The notes under the pieces are model-generated. The model had not been told where the DNA came from. It worked only from the letters and a program-made list of their open reading frames with translations, and ran no database searches. The position numbers were made by a program, and so were the translations under genes. From assembly GCF_027497215.1 (NCBI RefSeq), contig NZ_CP114904.1, positions 930,001 to 994,000 of the forward strand: 64,000 nt of DNA, read 5' to 3'. Shown piece by piece: positions 1-7,904 of the stretch. Position 1 is the first letter of the stretch; each line of letters opens with the position of its first letter. This DNA comes from Micromonospora sp. WMMD812 (GTDB lineage: Bacteria; Actinomycetota; Actinomycetes; Mycobacteriales; Micromonosporaceae).

Positions 1-705
1 TCACCCGCCGTCGCGCTCGCCCCCGGTGTCTGGCGCATCCCCACCGCCGGCCGCGCGCTGGTCAACTCGTACGCCCTGGTCGACGACGACGGCAGCGTCA
101 CGCTGGTCGACTGCGGGCTGAAACGCGCGCCGGCCCGGATCGTGCGCGGGCTCGCCGCGATCGGCAAGGCCCCGGCCGACGTCATCCGGATCGTGCTCAC
201 CCACGCCCATCCGGATCATGCCGGCGGCGCGGCCGAGCTGGCCCGGCGCACCGGCGCCCCGGTCGCCGCGCACGCCGCCGACGTCGGCTACGCGCGGGCG
301 GGCCACTCCCCGCCCCGGGACGCCACGGTGACCGGGGCCCGGCTCTTCGCCCGGCTCGACGGCGGCGGCCGGTTCCCGGCCGTCGAGGTGGCCCAGCAGC
401 TCGCCGACGGGGACGTGCTGCCGATCGCCGGCGGCCTGCGGGTGGTGCACACCCCCGGCCACTCGCCGGGGCACGTCTCGTTGCTGCACGAGCCGACCCG
501 GTTGCTGATCACCGGGGACGCGCTCTTCAACGTCGCCGGCATCCGCTGGCCGATCAAGGTGCTCTGCAGCGACTTCCGGATGACCCAGCGGACCGCGCAC
601 GTCCTCGGTGAGCTGGCGTACGACATCGCCGCCTTCACCCACGGCCCTGAGCTCACCGACAACCCCCGCGACCGCATCCGCGCCTTCCTGCTCCGGCAAC
701 CCTGA
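1..705 (+). CDS. MBL-fold metallo-hydrolase (5' end outside the window)
   Basis: The frame is open from base 1 and ends at TGA 703-705, so the start lies before the window; 234 residues are visible. The metallo-beta-lactamase metal motif THAHPDHAGG lies at visible residues 67-76, followed by a second metal histidine in HTPGHSPGH and the aspartate of LLITGDALF. The family hydrolyses thioesters, lactones or glutathione conjugates using two metal ions; the SPGHVSLL pattern is that of the glyoxalase II-like/flavin-independent branch. An ATG at 142 sits downstream of conserved fold sequence (NSYALVDDDGSVTLVDCG), so it is not the true start. Substrate cannot be read from sequence. The next gene is convergent, so this is the last gene of whatever unit lies upstream. 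Confidence 0.85.
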   Translation, partial: SPAVALAPGVWRIPTAGRALVNSYALVDDDGSVTLVDCGLKRAPARIVRGLAAIGKAPADVIRIVLTHAHPDHAGGAAELARRTGAPVAAHAADVGYARAGHSPPRDATVTGARLFARLDGGGRFPAVEVAQQLADGDVLPIAGGLRVVHTPGHSPGHVSLLHEPTRLLITGDALFNVAGIRWPIKVLCSDFRMTQRTAHVLGELAYDIAAFTHGPELTDNPRDRIRAFLLRQP

Positions 706-744
706 CCGGCCGGGACCGGGCGGCGGGACGGCGTGGGTCCGGGC

Positions 745-1851
745 TCAGAGCCAGCCGGAGCGGCGGAACAGCCGGTACAGGGTGAGCGCGGCCAGCGCCA
801 TCAGGCCGAGCGCGAACGCGTAGCCGTAGCGCCACTCCAGCCCGGGCAGGGTGGCGAAGTTCATGCCGTAGATGCCGGCGATGCCGGTCTGCGCGGCCGC
901 GATGGCCGCCCACGCCGCGATCTTCCGCATGTCGTTGTTCTGCTCGACCGCGAGCTGGGCCAGCCGCGACTGCACGATCGAGGTGAGCAGGTCGTCGTAC
1001 GCGGCGACCCGGTCGACCGCCCGGGCCAGCCGCGCGTCCACGTCCACGAACCAGCGGTGCAGGCCCCTCGGCGGGTCGGTCGGATGCCCCTCGACCAGGG
1101 TCCGCAGCGGCGCCTGCAACGGCAGGACCGCCCGCTTGAACTCGACCACCTCGCGCTTCAGCTGGTAGATGTGCTGGATGTCGGCGCCGCGATCCCGCGC
1201 GAAGACACTCTCCTCGACCCGTTCCAGGTCCCGCTCGACGTGGCCGGCGACCTCCAGGTAGAGGTCGACCATGCGGTCGCAGACCGCGTACGCCACGGCC
1301 CACGGGCCCTCGGCCAGCAGCGCCGGGCGCTGCTCGATGTCGGCCCGCACCATGCTCAGCGCGCCGGAGGCGCCGTGCCGGACGGTGATCACGAACCGGT
1401 CGCCGAGGAACACCATGACGTCGCCGGTGTCGATCACCTCGGAGCTCTCGGTAAGCTCGGCGTGCTCCACGTAGCCGGCGGTGCGCAGCACCAGCAGCGT
1501 CACCTCGCCGTGCCGCTGGACGGCCGGCCGGTGGCCGTCGGCGAGCGCCTGCTCGACGGTCAGCTCGTCGAGCCCGAAGACCCGGCCCACCGCGGCCATC
1601 ACGGCGGGACCCGGCTCGTGCAGGCCGAGCCACACGAACGCGTTGCGGCCGCGCCGGCCGCGGGCGTACGCGTCGGCGTAGTGCGGGCGACCGGGTTCGC
1701 GCCGGCCGTTGACGTAGACCGCGCAGTCGACGACCGCGTCCGGGTTGGACCGCCGCGGCGCGGGGATGTCGGCGGACGACCGACCGAGCAGCCGGTCGAC
1801 GAGGGCGTGCAGGCCCCGACCCGATCGGACCCGTACCGGTCGCTGATCCAC
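745..1851 (-). CDS. corA: CorA-family magnesium/cobalt transport protein
   Basis: 368 residues, the usual CorA length. The C-terminus has the diagnostic arrangement: a first membrane helix running into YGMNF (the GMN signature, residues 329-331) and then a second helix and a short basic tail RLFRRSGWL facing the cytosol. The long N-terminal part is the cytoplasmic funnel domain with acidic and coiled helices. The family forms pentameric channels for Mg2+ (also Co2+ and Ni2+). The ATG-like start at 1851 (GTG/ATG region) precedes MDQRPVRVRSGRG, typical for actinobacterial members with a basic N-terminal tail. It stands alone, convergent with the MBL gene and in the same direction as the sortase gene upstream. 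No riboswitch (M-box) is evident in the short upstream gap. Confidence 0.93.
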   Translation of the reverse strand: MDQRPVRVRSGRGLHALVDRLLGRSSADIPAPRRSNPDAVVDCAVYVNGRREPGRPHYADAYARGRRGRNAFVWLGLHEPGPAVMAAVGRVFGLDELTVEQALADGHRPAVQRHGEVTLLVLRTAGYVEHAELTESSEVIDTGDVMVFLGDRFVITVRHGASGALSMVRADIEQRPALLAEGPWAVAYAVCDRMVDLYLEVAGHVERDLERVEESVFARDRGADIQHIYQLKREVVEFKRAVLPLQAPLRTLVEGHPTDPPRGLHRWFVDVDARLARAVDRVAAYDDLLTSIVQSRLAQLAVEQNNDMRKIAAWAAIAAAQTGIAGIYGMNFATLPGLEWRYGYAFALGLMALAALTLYRLFRRSGWL

Positions 1852-1938
1852 CGCCCACCTCCGCGTCGCCGGGACTGCCGGCCTACGGTACGCGGATCGG
1901 GCGGCCGACGCGGTCGCGGAGCCCGGCGGGAACAGCGG

Positions 1939-2571
1939 TCAGCCGGTCCGGGTGGCGAGGACGACCACGTTGTCGACGTAGTTCCCGGTGCGCGCGTCGA
2001 ACCGGCCGCCGCACGTGATCAGGCGCAGCGCGGGCACGTCCGCCGGGCCGTAGACGAGGGTGCTGGGGAAGCGGTCCTTCGGGTACGCGCCCACACCGTC
2101 CACGGTGAACGTCGCGACGCTCGTGTCGGCCCGGGTGACCCGGATGGTGTCGCCGGCGCGCAGGCGGCCGAGGTCGAAGAAGACGGCCGGGCCGGCCTTC
2201 GAGTCGACGTGTCCGACGAGAACCGCGTTGCCGGCCTCGCCGGGGCTGACCCCGTGCCGGTACCAGCCGGCGAGGCCGGGCCGGTCCAGGGGCGGCACTT
2301 CCAGCACGCCGGCGGCGTCCGTGCCGACCGGAACGACCTCGGCCCGTACGCCGATGGCGGGGATCTGCACCCGTGTCGGCGCGGCGTGGGGGAGAGGCGG
2401 CAGGTCCGGCGCCGGGTGGGTGCGGCGGGGCGTGGCGTGGCCGGGTTGCGGTGGGCGGGTCGGGTCGGCGGTCAGCCCGACGGTGACCAGTCCGAGGCCG
2501 GTGACCCCGAGCAGGGTGACGACCGCGACGGCGGGAGCCGTCCGGCGTCCGATCGCGCCACGCCACCACAC
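1939..2571 (-). CDS. class F sortase
   Basis: 210 residues. A membrane helix at about residues 12-33 anchors the N-terminus, followed by a Pro-rich linker (34-65) and the sortase barrel. Catalytic histidine is H121 in LVGHVDSK, cysteine is C187 in LITCGG, and an arginine follows in GGRFDARTG-NYVDN, the layout of actinobacterial class F enzymes. Sortases are membrane transpeptidases that cut a sorting signal and join the protein to the cell wall. The start is GTG 2571 with GGAGG seven bases upstream. The gene directly upstream on the same strand encodes a secreted protein with a C-terminal membrane helix and basic tail, a possible partner, though no LPXTG motif is visible there. Confidence 0.9.
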   Translation of the reverse strand: MWWRGAIGRRTAPAVAVVTLLGVTGLGLVTVGLTADPTRPPQPGHATPRRTHPAPDLPPLPHAAPTRVQIPAIGVRAEVVPVGTDAAGVLEVPPLDRPGLAGWYRHGVSPGEAGNAVLVGHVDSKAGPAVFFDLGRLRAGDTIRVTRADTSVATFTVDGVGAYPKDRFPSTLVYGPADVPALRLITCGGRFDARTGNYVDNVVVLATRTG

Positions 2572-2660
2572 GTGCCCACCTCCGTGCCGGATCGTGGGGG
2601 TGCCCGCCCCGGTGTGTCGCCGGTGCGGGCACCCGTCCCAGGGATGGTGCGGGCCGCCGG

Positions 2661-3146
2661 TCAGGCGACGGTGGTTGCGGGGCGCCGGCGGCGCAGCAGC
2701 AGGACCGTGCCGGCCGCCGCCGCGCCGAGCAGCGTGCCGCCGGCGGCGAGGGCGCCGGTGCCGTCGGCACGGCTGCCCGCGCCGGCCGGGGCGCCGCCGA
2801 TCGGGGTGACGGTGAACGTGGCGCTTCCGGCCGCGCTGCCGTCGCCGCAGGTCGCGGTGACCGTGTAGGTGCCGAGGGTGAATCCGGCGGTGAAGAGCTC
2901 GGCGCTCAGCCCGCCGCCGGCCGCGGCGGTGGTGGAGCGGACGTTCTGGTCCCGGTTCGGACCGGTGACGCGGAAGATCGCGTCACCCGACTTGGGGTTG
3001 CAGGTCGTCGCGGTGAGCACGACCGTGCCGCCGACCGGTGTGCTGGCCGGGGACACGATGGTCTCGGCCAGCGCGGCGCCGGGCAGCAGGAGCGTGCCGA
3101 GACCGACACCGACCGCCGCCGACACGAGTACTGTCTTCGCCTTCAT
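2661..3146 (-). CDS. secreted protein with C-terminal membrane anchor, possible sortase partner
   Basis: 161 residues. An N-terminal signal peptide (MKAKTVLVSAAVGVGLGTL ending in GAALA) is followed by an Ig/bacterial-surface-like domain: TIVSPASTPVGGTVVLTATTC, then a second Cys in VTATCGDG, likely one disulfide. The C-terminus has a Gly/Ala linker, a hydrophobic helix (about 137-154) and the basic tail LLLRRRRPATTVA, the general shape of a cell-wall sorting signal. The expected LPXTG or LAXTG pentapeptide before the helix is missing; the local sequence is SRADGTGALAAGG. It could therefore be a plain membrane-anchored protein or carry a non-standard sorting motif. Start ATG 3146 has AGGGAAG upstream. 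Same strand and 89 bases upstream of the sortase gene. Confidence 0.8.
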   Translation of the reverse strand: MKAKTVLVSAAVGVGLGTLLLPGAALAETIVSPASTPVGGTVVLTATTCNPKSGDAIFRVTGPNRDQNVRSTTAAAGGGLSAELFTAGFTLGTYTVTATCGDGSAAGSATFTVTPIGGAPAGAGSRADGTGALAAGGTLLGAAAAGTVLLLRRRRPATTVA

Positions 3147-3470
3147 ACGCGTCTTCCCTCACTTTTCGTCCGCTGAGAACGTGGGACGTCGTTCGGGTGG
3201 CCAACTCCGCGACTAGCACCGGTGTGCCCAACACTAGGGGGGTTGGGCCCCCGATCCGGTGAAAATGAGAAATCCTCGTTGCCGTCACGTGTCCGCCGGC
3301 CGACGGTGGAAGCAGCCGGCTGCGACCGGTGGTGCCGCTCGCGAGCAGCGCGAGGAAAGCACCGCGGGCGCGTCCTTCAGGAGGTACGCCCGGGTTGCCG
3401 GGCTGACCCGGTTCCGGGATGTCCGGGGCGGGCGGTTACGCCGCGACCTCGTCGAAGTCGAGCTGATCCG
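3147..3470. other. 324-base intergenic region
   Basis: This is the upstream region of the secreted protein at 2661-3146 and the downstream region of the ArsR-SRPBCC gene. The part near 3225-3290 is relatively AT-rich for this DNA (GAAAATGAGAAATCC) and is the likely promoter zone for the minus-strand gene. Open frames here have no family resemblance. No tRNA, repeat or strong hairpin was seen. Confidence 0.5.
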
Positions 3471-4286
3471 TCACGCCTGGCCGGGCATCGGCTCGCCAGT
3501 CTCCAGCAGCGTCTTCAGGCTGGCCAACAGCTCCGGCCAGCCGCCGCTGCCGTCGAGCTGCCCGCTGATCGCCCGGTGCATCTCGCTGTCGGGGGAGAAG
3601 TCGTCATGGACGACGGTCAACCGCACGGCGGCTCCGTGTGGCTCGATCTCGAAGGTGACCGTGGAGCGCCGCTCGCCGAGGCGGGCCGCCAGTTCCTCGT
3701 CCGACCAGCCGAAGTGCGCGGCGTGCTCCGGCTGGAAGCCGTGCCAGCGATAACTGAGCCGCCGGTAGGGCTCGGCGGCCAGCACCCGCTGGCCGAGATC
3801 GCGGAACTCGCCGTCGGGCGCGTCCTGCCACAGCACCGGCGAGCCGACCCGCCAGTCGGACTTCAGCGCCACGCCGCCCCAGTAGCGGCGGGTGAACGCC
3901 GGCTCGGTCAGCGCCGCCCAGAGCCGTTGCGGGGTGGTGTTGATGTAGGTGGTGTAGACGAAGGTCGGATTCTCCACGGACTCACGCTCCAGTGCTGCGC
4001 GCAGGTCGGCGAGCGCCTCGGCCCGCTGACGGTCGTATCGGCTGATCCACCGGTCGGCGATGGCGGTGATCGGTGCGGCGTTGAGGTGGTGCAGCTTCTC
4101 CCGGCCGCGGCGCACGGTCGTGACCAGGCCGGCCGACTCCAGCACCGCCAGGTGTTTGCTGACCGACTGCCGGGTCATGTCGAGCCCCGCGCAGAGGTCG
4201 CGCAGGCTCTGCCCGTTGCGGGCGTTGAGGCTGTCGAGCAGCCGCCGCCGGCTGGCGTCAGCCAGCGCCCGGAAGACCTCGTCCAC
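3471..4286 (-). CDS. ArsR-type HTH fused to SRPBCC (AHSA1-like) domain
   Basis: 271 residues in two parts. Residues 1-95 are an ArsR winged helix (FRALADASRRRLLDSL, recognition region TRQSVSKHLAVLESAGLV, wing VRRGREKLHHLNAAPI). Residues about 110-255 are an AHSA1/START-like SRPBCC domain (TTYINTTPQRLWAALTEPAFTRRYWGG; WRVGSPVLWQ; LTVVHDDF). The cysteine metal-binding motif of metal-sensing ArsR proteins is absent, so a small hydrophobic ligand bound by the SRPBCC cavity is the likely signal. Actinobacteria commonly use this fusion as an autorepressor. Start GTG 4286 has AGAGG six bases upstream. A 9-base dyad with one mismatch lies at 4298-4319, directly in front of the gene. No obvious target gene beside itself is seen. 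Confidence 0.88.
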   Translation of the reverse strand: MDEVFRALADASRRRLLDSLNARNGQSLRDLCAGLDMTRQSVSKHLAVLESAGLVTTVRRGREKLHHLNAAPITAIADRWISRYDRQRAEALADLRAALERESVENPTFVYTTYINTTPQRLWAALTEPAFTRRYWGGVALKSDWRVGSPVLWQDAPDGEFRDLGQRVLAAEPYRRLSYRWHGFQPEHAAHFGWSDEELAARLGERRSTVTFEIEPHGAAVRLTVVHDDFSPDSEMHRAISGQLDGSGGWPELLASLKTLLETGEPMPGQA

Positions 4287-4297
4287 CCGTCACCTCT

Positions 4298-4319
4298 CAT
4301 GCAACCAATCGGCTGCATG
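4298..4319. promoter_or_regulatory. probable autoregulatory operator of the ArsR-SRPBCC gene
   Basis: Inverted repeat CATGCAACC-AATC-GGCTGCATG: nine-base arms with one mismatch and a 4-base spacer, 11 bases upstream of the GTG start. The position and symmetry fit a winged-helix dimer site overlapping the promoter. A related half-site, GGTTGCCTG, appears again at 4339-4347. Assignment to this regulator is inference. Confidence 0.6.
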
Positions 4320-4551
4320 TCAGCATAGGCACCCGCACGGTTGCCTGTCAAAAGGCGGCGCCGGGCGTGGGCGGCGCCACCGGGTGCGCGTCGGCGCCAC
4401 CCTGCACCGGGACGTCCTCGGTCTGGAATCGCCGACGATCCGACCGCGCGCGGGTTTTCTGCTCACCGCCATCGCCTACGCCTTCACCGGCAGCGGTCGG
4501 GCGGTCCGCTGGCCATGACCGCGAACCCGGTGTCAGTGCGGCGGTGCGGGA

Positions 4552-5139
4552 TCAGGGGCGGCAGACGCGTCGCACGAGGTCCGCCCAGCCGCGGGCGAGC
4601 TGGGGCGCGGCCCGGCCGAGGTCGGTCGCGGACAGGTAGAGCAGCAGGGGGCCGTCGAGGGCCGCGGTGAGCTGGATGGCGAGCAGGTCGAGGTCGGCCG
4701 GGCCGAGGTCGATCTGGGCCAGGAGGACCCTGATGTGCGTCTGGGACATCGGCGTCTGGGATCCGGCGGGGATGGGCTGGCGACCGTCGAGCGCGGAACG
4801 GGCGATCTCGTAGTAGTCCGCCAGGAAGTGGATCCGCGCCTGACCGTAGGCGATCAGGCGGTCCGGTGCCGGCGCGCCCGGGCCCAGCGGCGGCGGCCCG
4901 GCGAGCACCTGCTCCTGGAAGGCGCGTTCGCCGTCGTCGAGCAGCGCCTGAAAGATGCCGGCCCGGGTGCCGAAGCGGCGGAAGACCGTGCCCTTGCCCA
5001 GGCCGGACCGCTCGGCGAGGGCGTCCATGGTGAGTTGGTCGGGGCCCAGCTCGGTGAGCATCTCGCGGGCTGTGGTGATCAGGTGCCGGCGGTTGCGTGC
5101 CGCGTCGGCCCGCTCCGTGGGGCCTGTTCCCCCCGACAC
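4552..5139 (-). CDS. TetR-family transcriptional repressor
   Basis: 195 residues from GTG 5139, which has GAGGAGG five bases upstream; the open frame runs on to 5163 but that extension has no binding site. Residues about 12-58 are the TetR HTH (LITTAREMLTELGPDQLTMDALAERSGLGKGTVFRRFGTRAGIF). The rest is a helical ligand domain of the AcrR/SbtR-like type with no ligand-specific motif that I recognise. The divergent neighbour 129 bases away is a LUD-domain gene, and an imperfect palindrome lies between them at 5180-5201, so it probably represses itself and that gene. The inducer is unknown. Confidence 0.88.
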   Translation of the reverse strand: MSGGTGPTERADAARNRRHLITTAREMLTELGPDQLTMDALAERSGLGKGTVFRRFGTRAGIFQALLDDGERAFQEQVLAGPPPLGPGAPAPDRLIAYGQARIHFLADYYEIARSALDGRQPIPAGSQTPMSQTHIRVLLAQIDLGPADLDLLAIQLTAALDGPLLLYLSATDLGRAAPQLARGWADLVRRVCRP

Positions 5140-5179
5140 GTTGATCCTCCTCACAGACCTCACCCTACCGTGGTCGCCA

Positions 5180-5201
5180 TAAGCGGGGTACGGTCCGTTT
5201 A
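5180..5201. promoter_or_regulatory. candidate TetR operator between tetR and LUD gene
   Basis: TAAGCGG at 5180-5186 and CCGTTTA at 5195-5201 form seven-base arms with one mismatch and an 8-base centre (GGTACGGT), giving a 22-base site of the size bound by TetR dimers. It sits between the divergent starts at 5139 and 5268. Similar AAACGG/CCGTTT half-sites are known for several actinobacterial TetR repressors (from memory). Binding by this protein is inference. Confidence 0.5.
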
Positions 5202-5267
5202 GCCGGGCGGCTCGGCCGCGCTCCGGCCCGGGCGCGCGGCGCCGACATCGCAGACAGGAGATACCCC

Positions 5268-5894
5268 ATGACCACGATCGACACCTCGGAGCGCTTCACC
5301 ACGCTGCCCGACGACGCGACGCTCTCGGCGACGGTCGTCGCGCTGGAGGAGCACGGGTTCAGCGTGGACGTCGTCGACGACCTCGACGCCGCTCGCAAGG
5401 CGGTGCTGACCCGCATCCCGCACGGCTCCTCGGTGATGACGAACACCTCGATGACCCTGAAGGAGACGGGCATCGAGGACGCGATCGACGGCGGGGGGCC
5501 GTACGAGTCGGCGCGCAACAAGATGCTCGCGCTGGACTACCAGACCCAGGCGCAGGAGATGAAGGTGATCTCCGGGCAGGCCGACTACGCGCTCGGCAGC
5601 GTGCACGCCGTCACCCGGGAGGGGACGCTCGTCATCGCCTCGGCCTCCGGCAGCCAACTGTCCTCGTACGCCTGGGGCGCGGCCAACGTCATCTTCGTCG
5701 TCGGCGCGCAGAAGCTCGTTCCCACACTGGAGGCCGCCCACGAGCGGATCTACCAGCACAGCCTGAAGCTCGAGGACGTGCGCGCGCAGGCCGCGTACGG
5801 GCAGCACAGCAGCGTCGGCAAGGTCCTGGAGATCCACCAGGAGCTGCCGGGGCGCATCCACGTCGTCCTGATCCGCCAGGTCGTCGGCTTCTGA
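5268..5894 (+). CDS. LUD-domain protein (LutC/YkgG-like)
   Basis: 208 residues almost entirely covered by a LUD domain: ALEEHGFSVDVVDDLDAARKAVL near the start, the conserved loop HGSSVMTNTSMTLKETGI, GQADYALGSVHAVTREGTLVIASASGSQLSSYAWGAANVIFVVGAQKLVP in the middle. LUD proteins include LutB/LutC of lactate oxidation and many stand-alone members of unknown activity. Lactate-pathway partners (LutA, LutB with Fe-S clusters) are not next to it, so lactate use should not be assumed. Start ATG 5268 follows CAGGAG. Divergent from a TetR gene that probably controls it. A 13-base perfect hairpin follows the stop. Confidence 0.85.
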   Translation: MTTIDTSERFTTLPDDATLSATVVALEEHGFSVDVVDDLDAARKAVLTRIPHGSSVMTNTSMTLKETGIEDAIDGGGPYESARNKMLALDYQTQAQEMKVISGQADYALGSVHAVTREGTLVIASASGSQLSSYAWGAANVIFVVGAQKLVPTLEAAHERIYQHSLKLEDVRAQAAYGQHSSVGKVLEIHQELPGRIHVVLIRQVVGF

Positions 5895-5925
5895 CCGCGC
5901 CCCGCGGATCGCGACACCGTAGGTC

Positions 5926-5963
5926 TGGTACGACAGGGCCCCTCCAGGCGCCCTGTCGTACCA
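5926..5963. terminator. perfect 13-base hairpin after the LUD gene
   Basis: TGGTACGACAGGG (5926-5938) and CCCTGTCGTACCA (5951-5963) are exact reverse complements around a 12-base loop. It begins 32 bases after the LUD stop and 72 bases before the next gene, so it most likely ends transcription. No U-run follows, as is usual in actinomycetes. A protein-binding site for the next gene is the alternative. Confidence 0.6.
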
Positions 5964-6034
5964 CGATCCAGGCGCAGACACCGGCACGCCTCGCGCCGCG
6001 CGACATGTCGGACCCGCCGGCTACGGTCGCGCCC

Positions 6035-6574
6035 ATGGGGATGTACGGGAGTTGGCTTCGGGTTTCCGAGGCGGAGCTGGCACGGGCGAAGGACGACCTC
6101 GACTGGGCCTACGGCCTGGCCGAACGGGTCAGCGAAGCGGAGGACGATGACCCGCCGGGCGACCCGCGCTGTTCCGGCACCGACAAGGCCTGGCACGCCC
6201 TGCAGTTCCTGCTCGACCGGCGCGACTTCCCGGTGTCGATCGTCTACGGCGAGGAGTCGTTCATCGACCTGCCGGACGATCCGGAGGAGGCTCTCGATGT
6301 CATCGAGGCGTCGGGGGCCGACTGGGGCTATGGGCCGCCCGGTTACCTCACCCCGGCGCAGGTGGTCGAGGCGGCTGCGGCGCTGGCCGAGCTGACCGAG
6401 GAGGACCTGGTCGGCGGGGTCGACCCGGCGGAGCTGCAGCGGGCCGAGATCTACCCGACGGTGTGGGACCGGCCCGGGGAGCTGGCCTGGGTCGCGCACT
6501 TCCTGCCCGGCGTGCGCGACTACTTCATCGCCGCGGCCAAGAACGGCGACGCGGTCATCTGCTGGATCTCCTGA
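6035..6574 (+). CDS. DUF1877 (YfbM-like) protein
   Basis: 179 residues from ATG 6035 (MGMYGSWLRVSEAEL); the frame continues upstream to 6005, but the family begins at MGM. Conserved elements seen are the N-terminal helix AELARAKDDLDWAYGLAERV, the middle CSGTDKAWHALQFLLD, the strand FPVSIVYGE, GPPGYLTPAQVVEAAAAL, and the C-terminal W-x-D-RPGELAWVAHFLPGVRDYFIAAAKNGDAVICWIS. The family is cytosolic and of unknown function; some members lie in polymorphic-toxin immunity loci, but no toxin gene is nearby here. It is a single gene between two unrelated ones. Confidence 0.85.
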   Translation: MGMYGSWLRVSEAELARAKDDLDWAYGLAERVSEAEDDDPPGDPRCSGTDKAWHALQFLLDRRDFPVSIVYGEESFIDLPDDPEEALDVIEASGADWGYGPPGYLTPAQVVEAAAALAELTEEDLVGGVDPAELQRAEIYPTVWDRPGELAWVAHFLPGVRDYFIAAAKNGDAVICWIS

Positions 6575-6627
6575 CCCCGGGGCAGACCGGCGGCGGGTCG
6601 GCCGGCCGGATGTGACAGCGTGGACGG

Positions 6628-7860
6628 ATGCAGAGCCGCGTCGACGTCGACCTCGCCCTGGTCGGCGGCGGCGGTGCGGCCTCGCTGGTCCTGGCCGCGC
6701 TGGACCGGCACGGAGTGCGGGACCTGCGGGTGGCCGTCGTCGACCCGGTGCACCGGCGCGGCCAGGACCGGACGTGGGCGTTCTGGGACCGTCCGGGCAG
6801 TGACCTCGACCCGCTGCTCAGCGCGAGCTGGCGGCAGGTCGAGATCACCACGCCCGCCGCCCGCCGGGTGCTCGACCTCGCCCCGCTGCGGTACGCGATG
6901 CTCCGCTCCGGCCCGGTCTACGCGCGCGCGGCCGAGGCCGAGCGGCGTCTCGGCGCGACCCGGGTGGTCGCCGCGGTCCAGGACACGCACGACGACGGCG
7001 ACCGGGTGCTGGTCCGCACCGGGAGCGGGCCGACCGTGCGGGCGGGCTGGGTGCTGGACTCCCGGCCCCGGCCCCCGGCGCGCGCGGGCCGGACGAGCTG
7101 GCTGCAACACTTCCGCGGCTGGTGGCTGGCGGCGGACCGTCCCACGTTCGACCCCGCGCGAGCCGCGCTGATGGACTTCCGCACCCCGCAGCCGGCCCGG
7201 GGCGTCTCCTTCGGCTACCTGTTGCCGGTCAGCGACCGCTACGCCCTGGTCGAGTACACCGAGTTCTCACCCGCACTGCTCACCGGCGCCGGTTACGACG
7301 CCGCGCTGGCCGGCTACCGGGACCTACTGCGGCTCGACCCGTCCCGGCTGACCGTGCGGGAGGTGGAGAACGGGGTGATCCCGATGACCGACGCCCCGTT
7401 CGTCGCCCGCCCCTCGCCCCGGGTGGTCCGCCTCGGTACCGCCGGCGGGGCGACCCGGCCGTCCACCGGCTTCACCTTCTCCGCCATGTACCGGCAGGCC
7501 GACCAGGTGGCGCGCGCGCTCGCCGCGGGCCGGCCGCCGGTGCCGGAACCCGCATATCCGCGCCGGCACGGTTGGCTGGACGCGGTCGCGCTCCGCGCGC
7601 TGGACCGCGGTTCGGTCGGCGGGCCGGACTTCTTCGACCGGCTCTTCGCCCGCAACCCGGCCGAGCGGGTGCTGCGGTTTCTCGACGGCACCACCACCCC
7701 GGGCGAGGAGCTGGCGGTGATGCGGTCCACCCCGCTGCTGGCGATGGTGGCCGCCACCGCCGGCGACGCGGCGCACCGGGTGCGCGACCGGCTCCGCCCG
7801 GCACGATCCGCCCCGCCGGTGCCGGCGGTCGTCCGGGACGGCGCGCCCCCGCACCCGTGA
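6628..7860 (+). CDS. crtY: lycopene cyclase family protein
   Basis: 410 residues. The N-terminus has the dinucleotide-binding motif DLALVGGGGAASLVLAAL (residues 8-25). Lycopene cyclase landmarks follow: RTWAFWDRP, the cyclase motif region QHFRGWWLAADRPTFDP with LMDFR, SFGYLLPVSDRYALVEYTEFSP, and VENGVIPM with RLGTAGGATRPSTGFTFSAM. The family is a flavoprotein that makes beta-rings on lycopene at the membrane. No phytoene synthase, desaturase or GGPP synthase gene lies nearby, so it is separated from its pathway; product specificity (beta-carotene versus other cyclic ends) cannot be told. The start ATG 6628 agrees with the dinucleotide motif position. Confidence 0.88.
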   Translation: MQSRVDVDLALVGGGGAASLVLAALDRHGVRDLRVAVVDPVHRRGQDRTWAFWDRPGSDLDPLLSASWRQVEITTPAARRVLDLAPLRYAMLRSGPVYARAAEAERRLGATRVVAAVQDTHDDGDRVLVRTGSGPTVRAGWVLDSRPRPPARAGRTSWLQHFRGWWLAADRPTFDPARAALMDFRTPQPARGVSFGYLLPVSDRYALVEYTEFSPALLTGAGYDAALAGYRDLLRLDPSRLTVREVENGVIPMTDAPFVARPSPRVVRLGTAGGATRPSTGFTFSAMYRQADQVARALAAGRPPVPEPAYPRRHGWLDAVALRALDRGSVGGPDFFDRLFARNPAERVLRFLDGTTTPGEELAVMRSTPLLAMVAATAGDAAHRVRDRLRPARSAPPVPAVVRDGAPPHP

Positions 7861-7904
7861 CCGCGCCACCGCCCACTCCCGGGCGTCGCCGATCGGGCTT
7901 CCGG

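Noticed and set aside
733..2868. 711-residue plus-strand ORF
   Set aside because: It is antisense to corA and the sortase genes, is rich in low-complexity R/G/P/V and has no family resemblance; the minus-strand genes are well supported.
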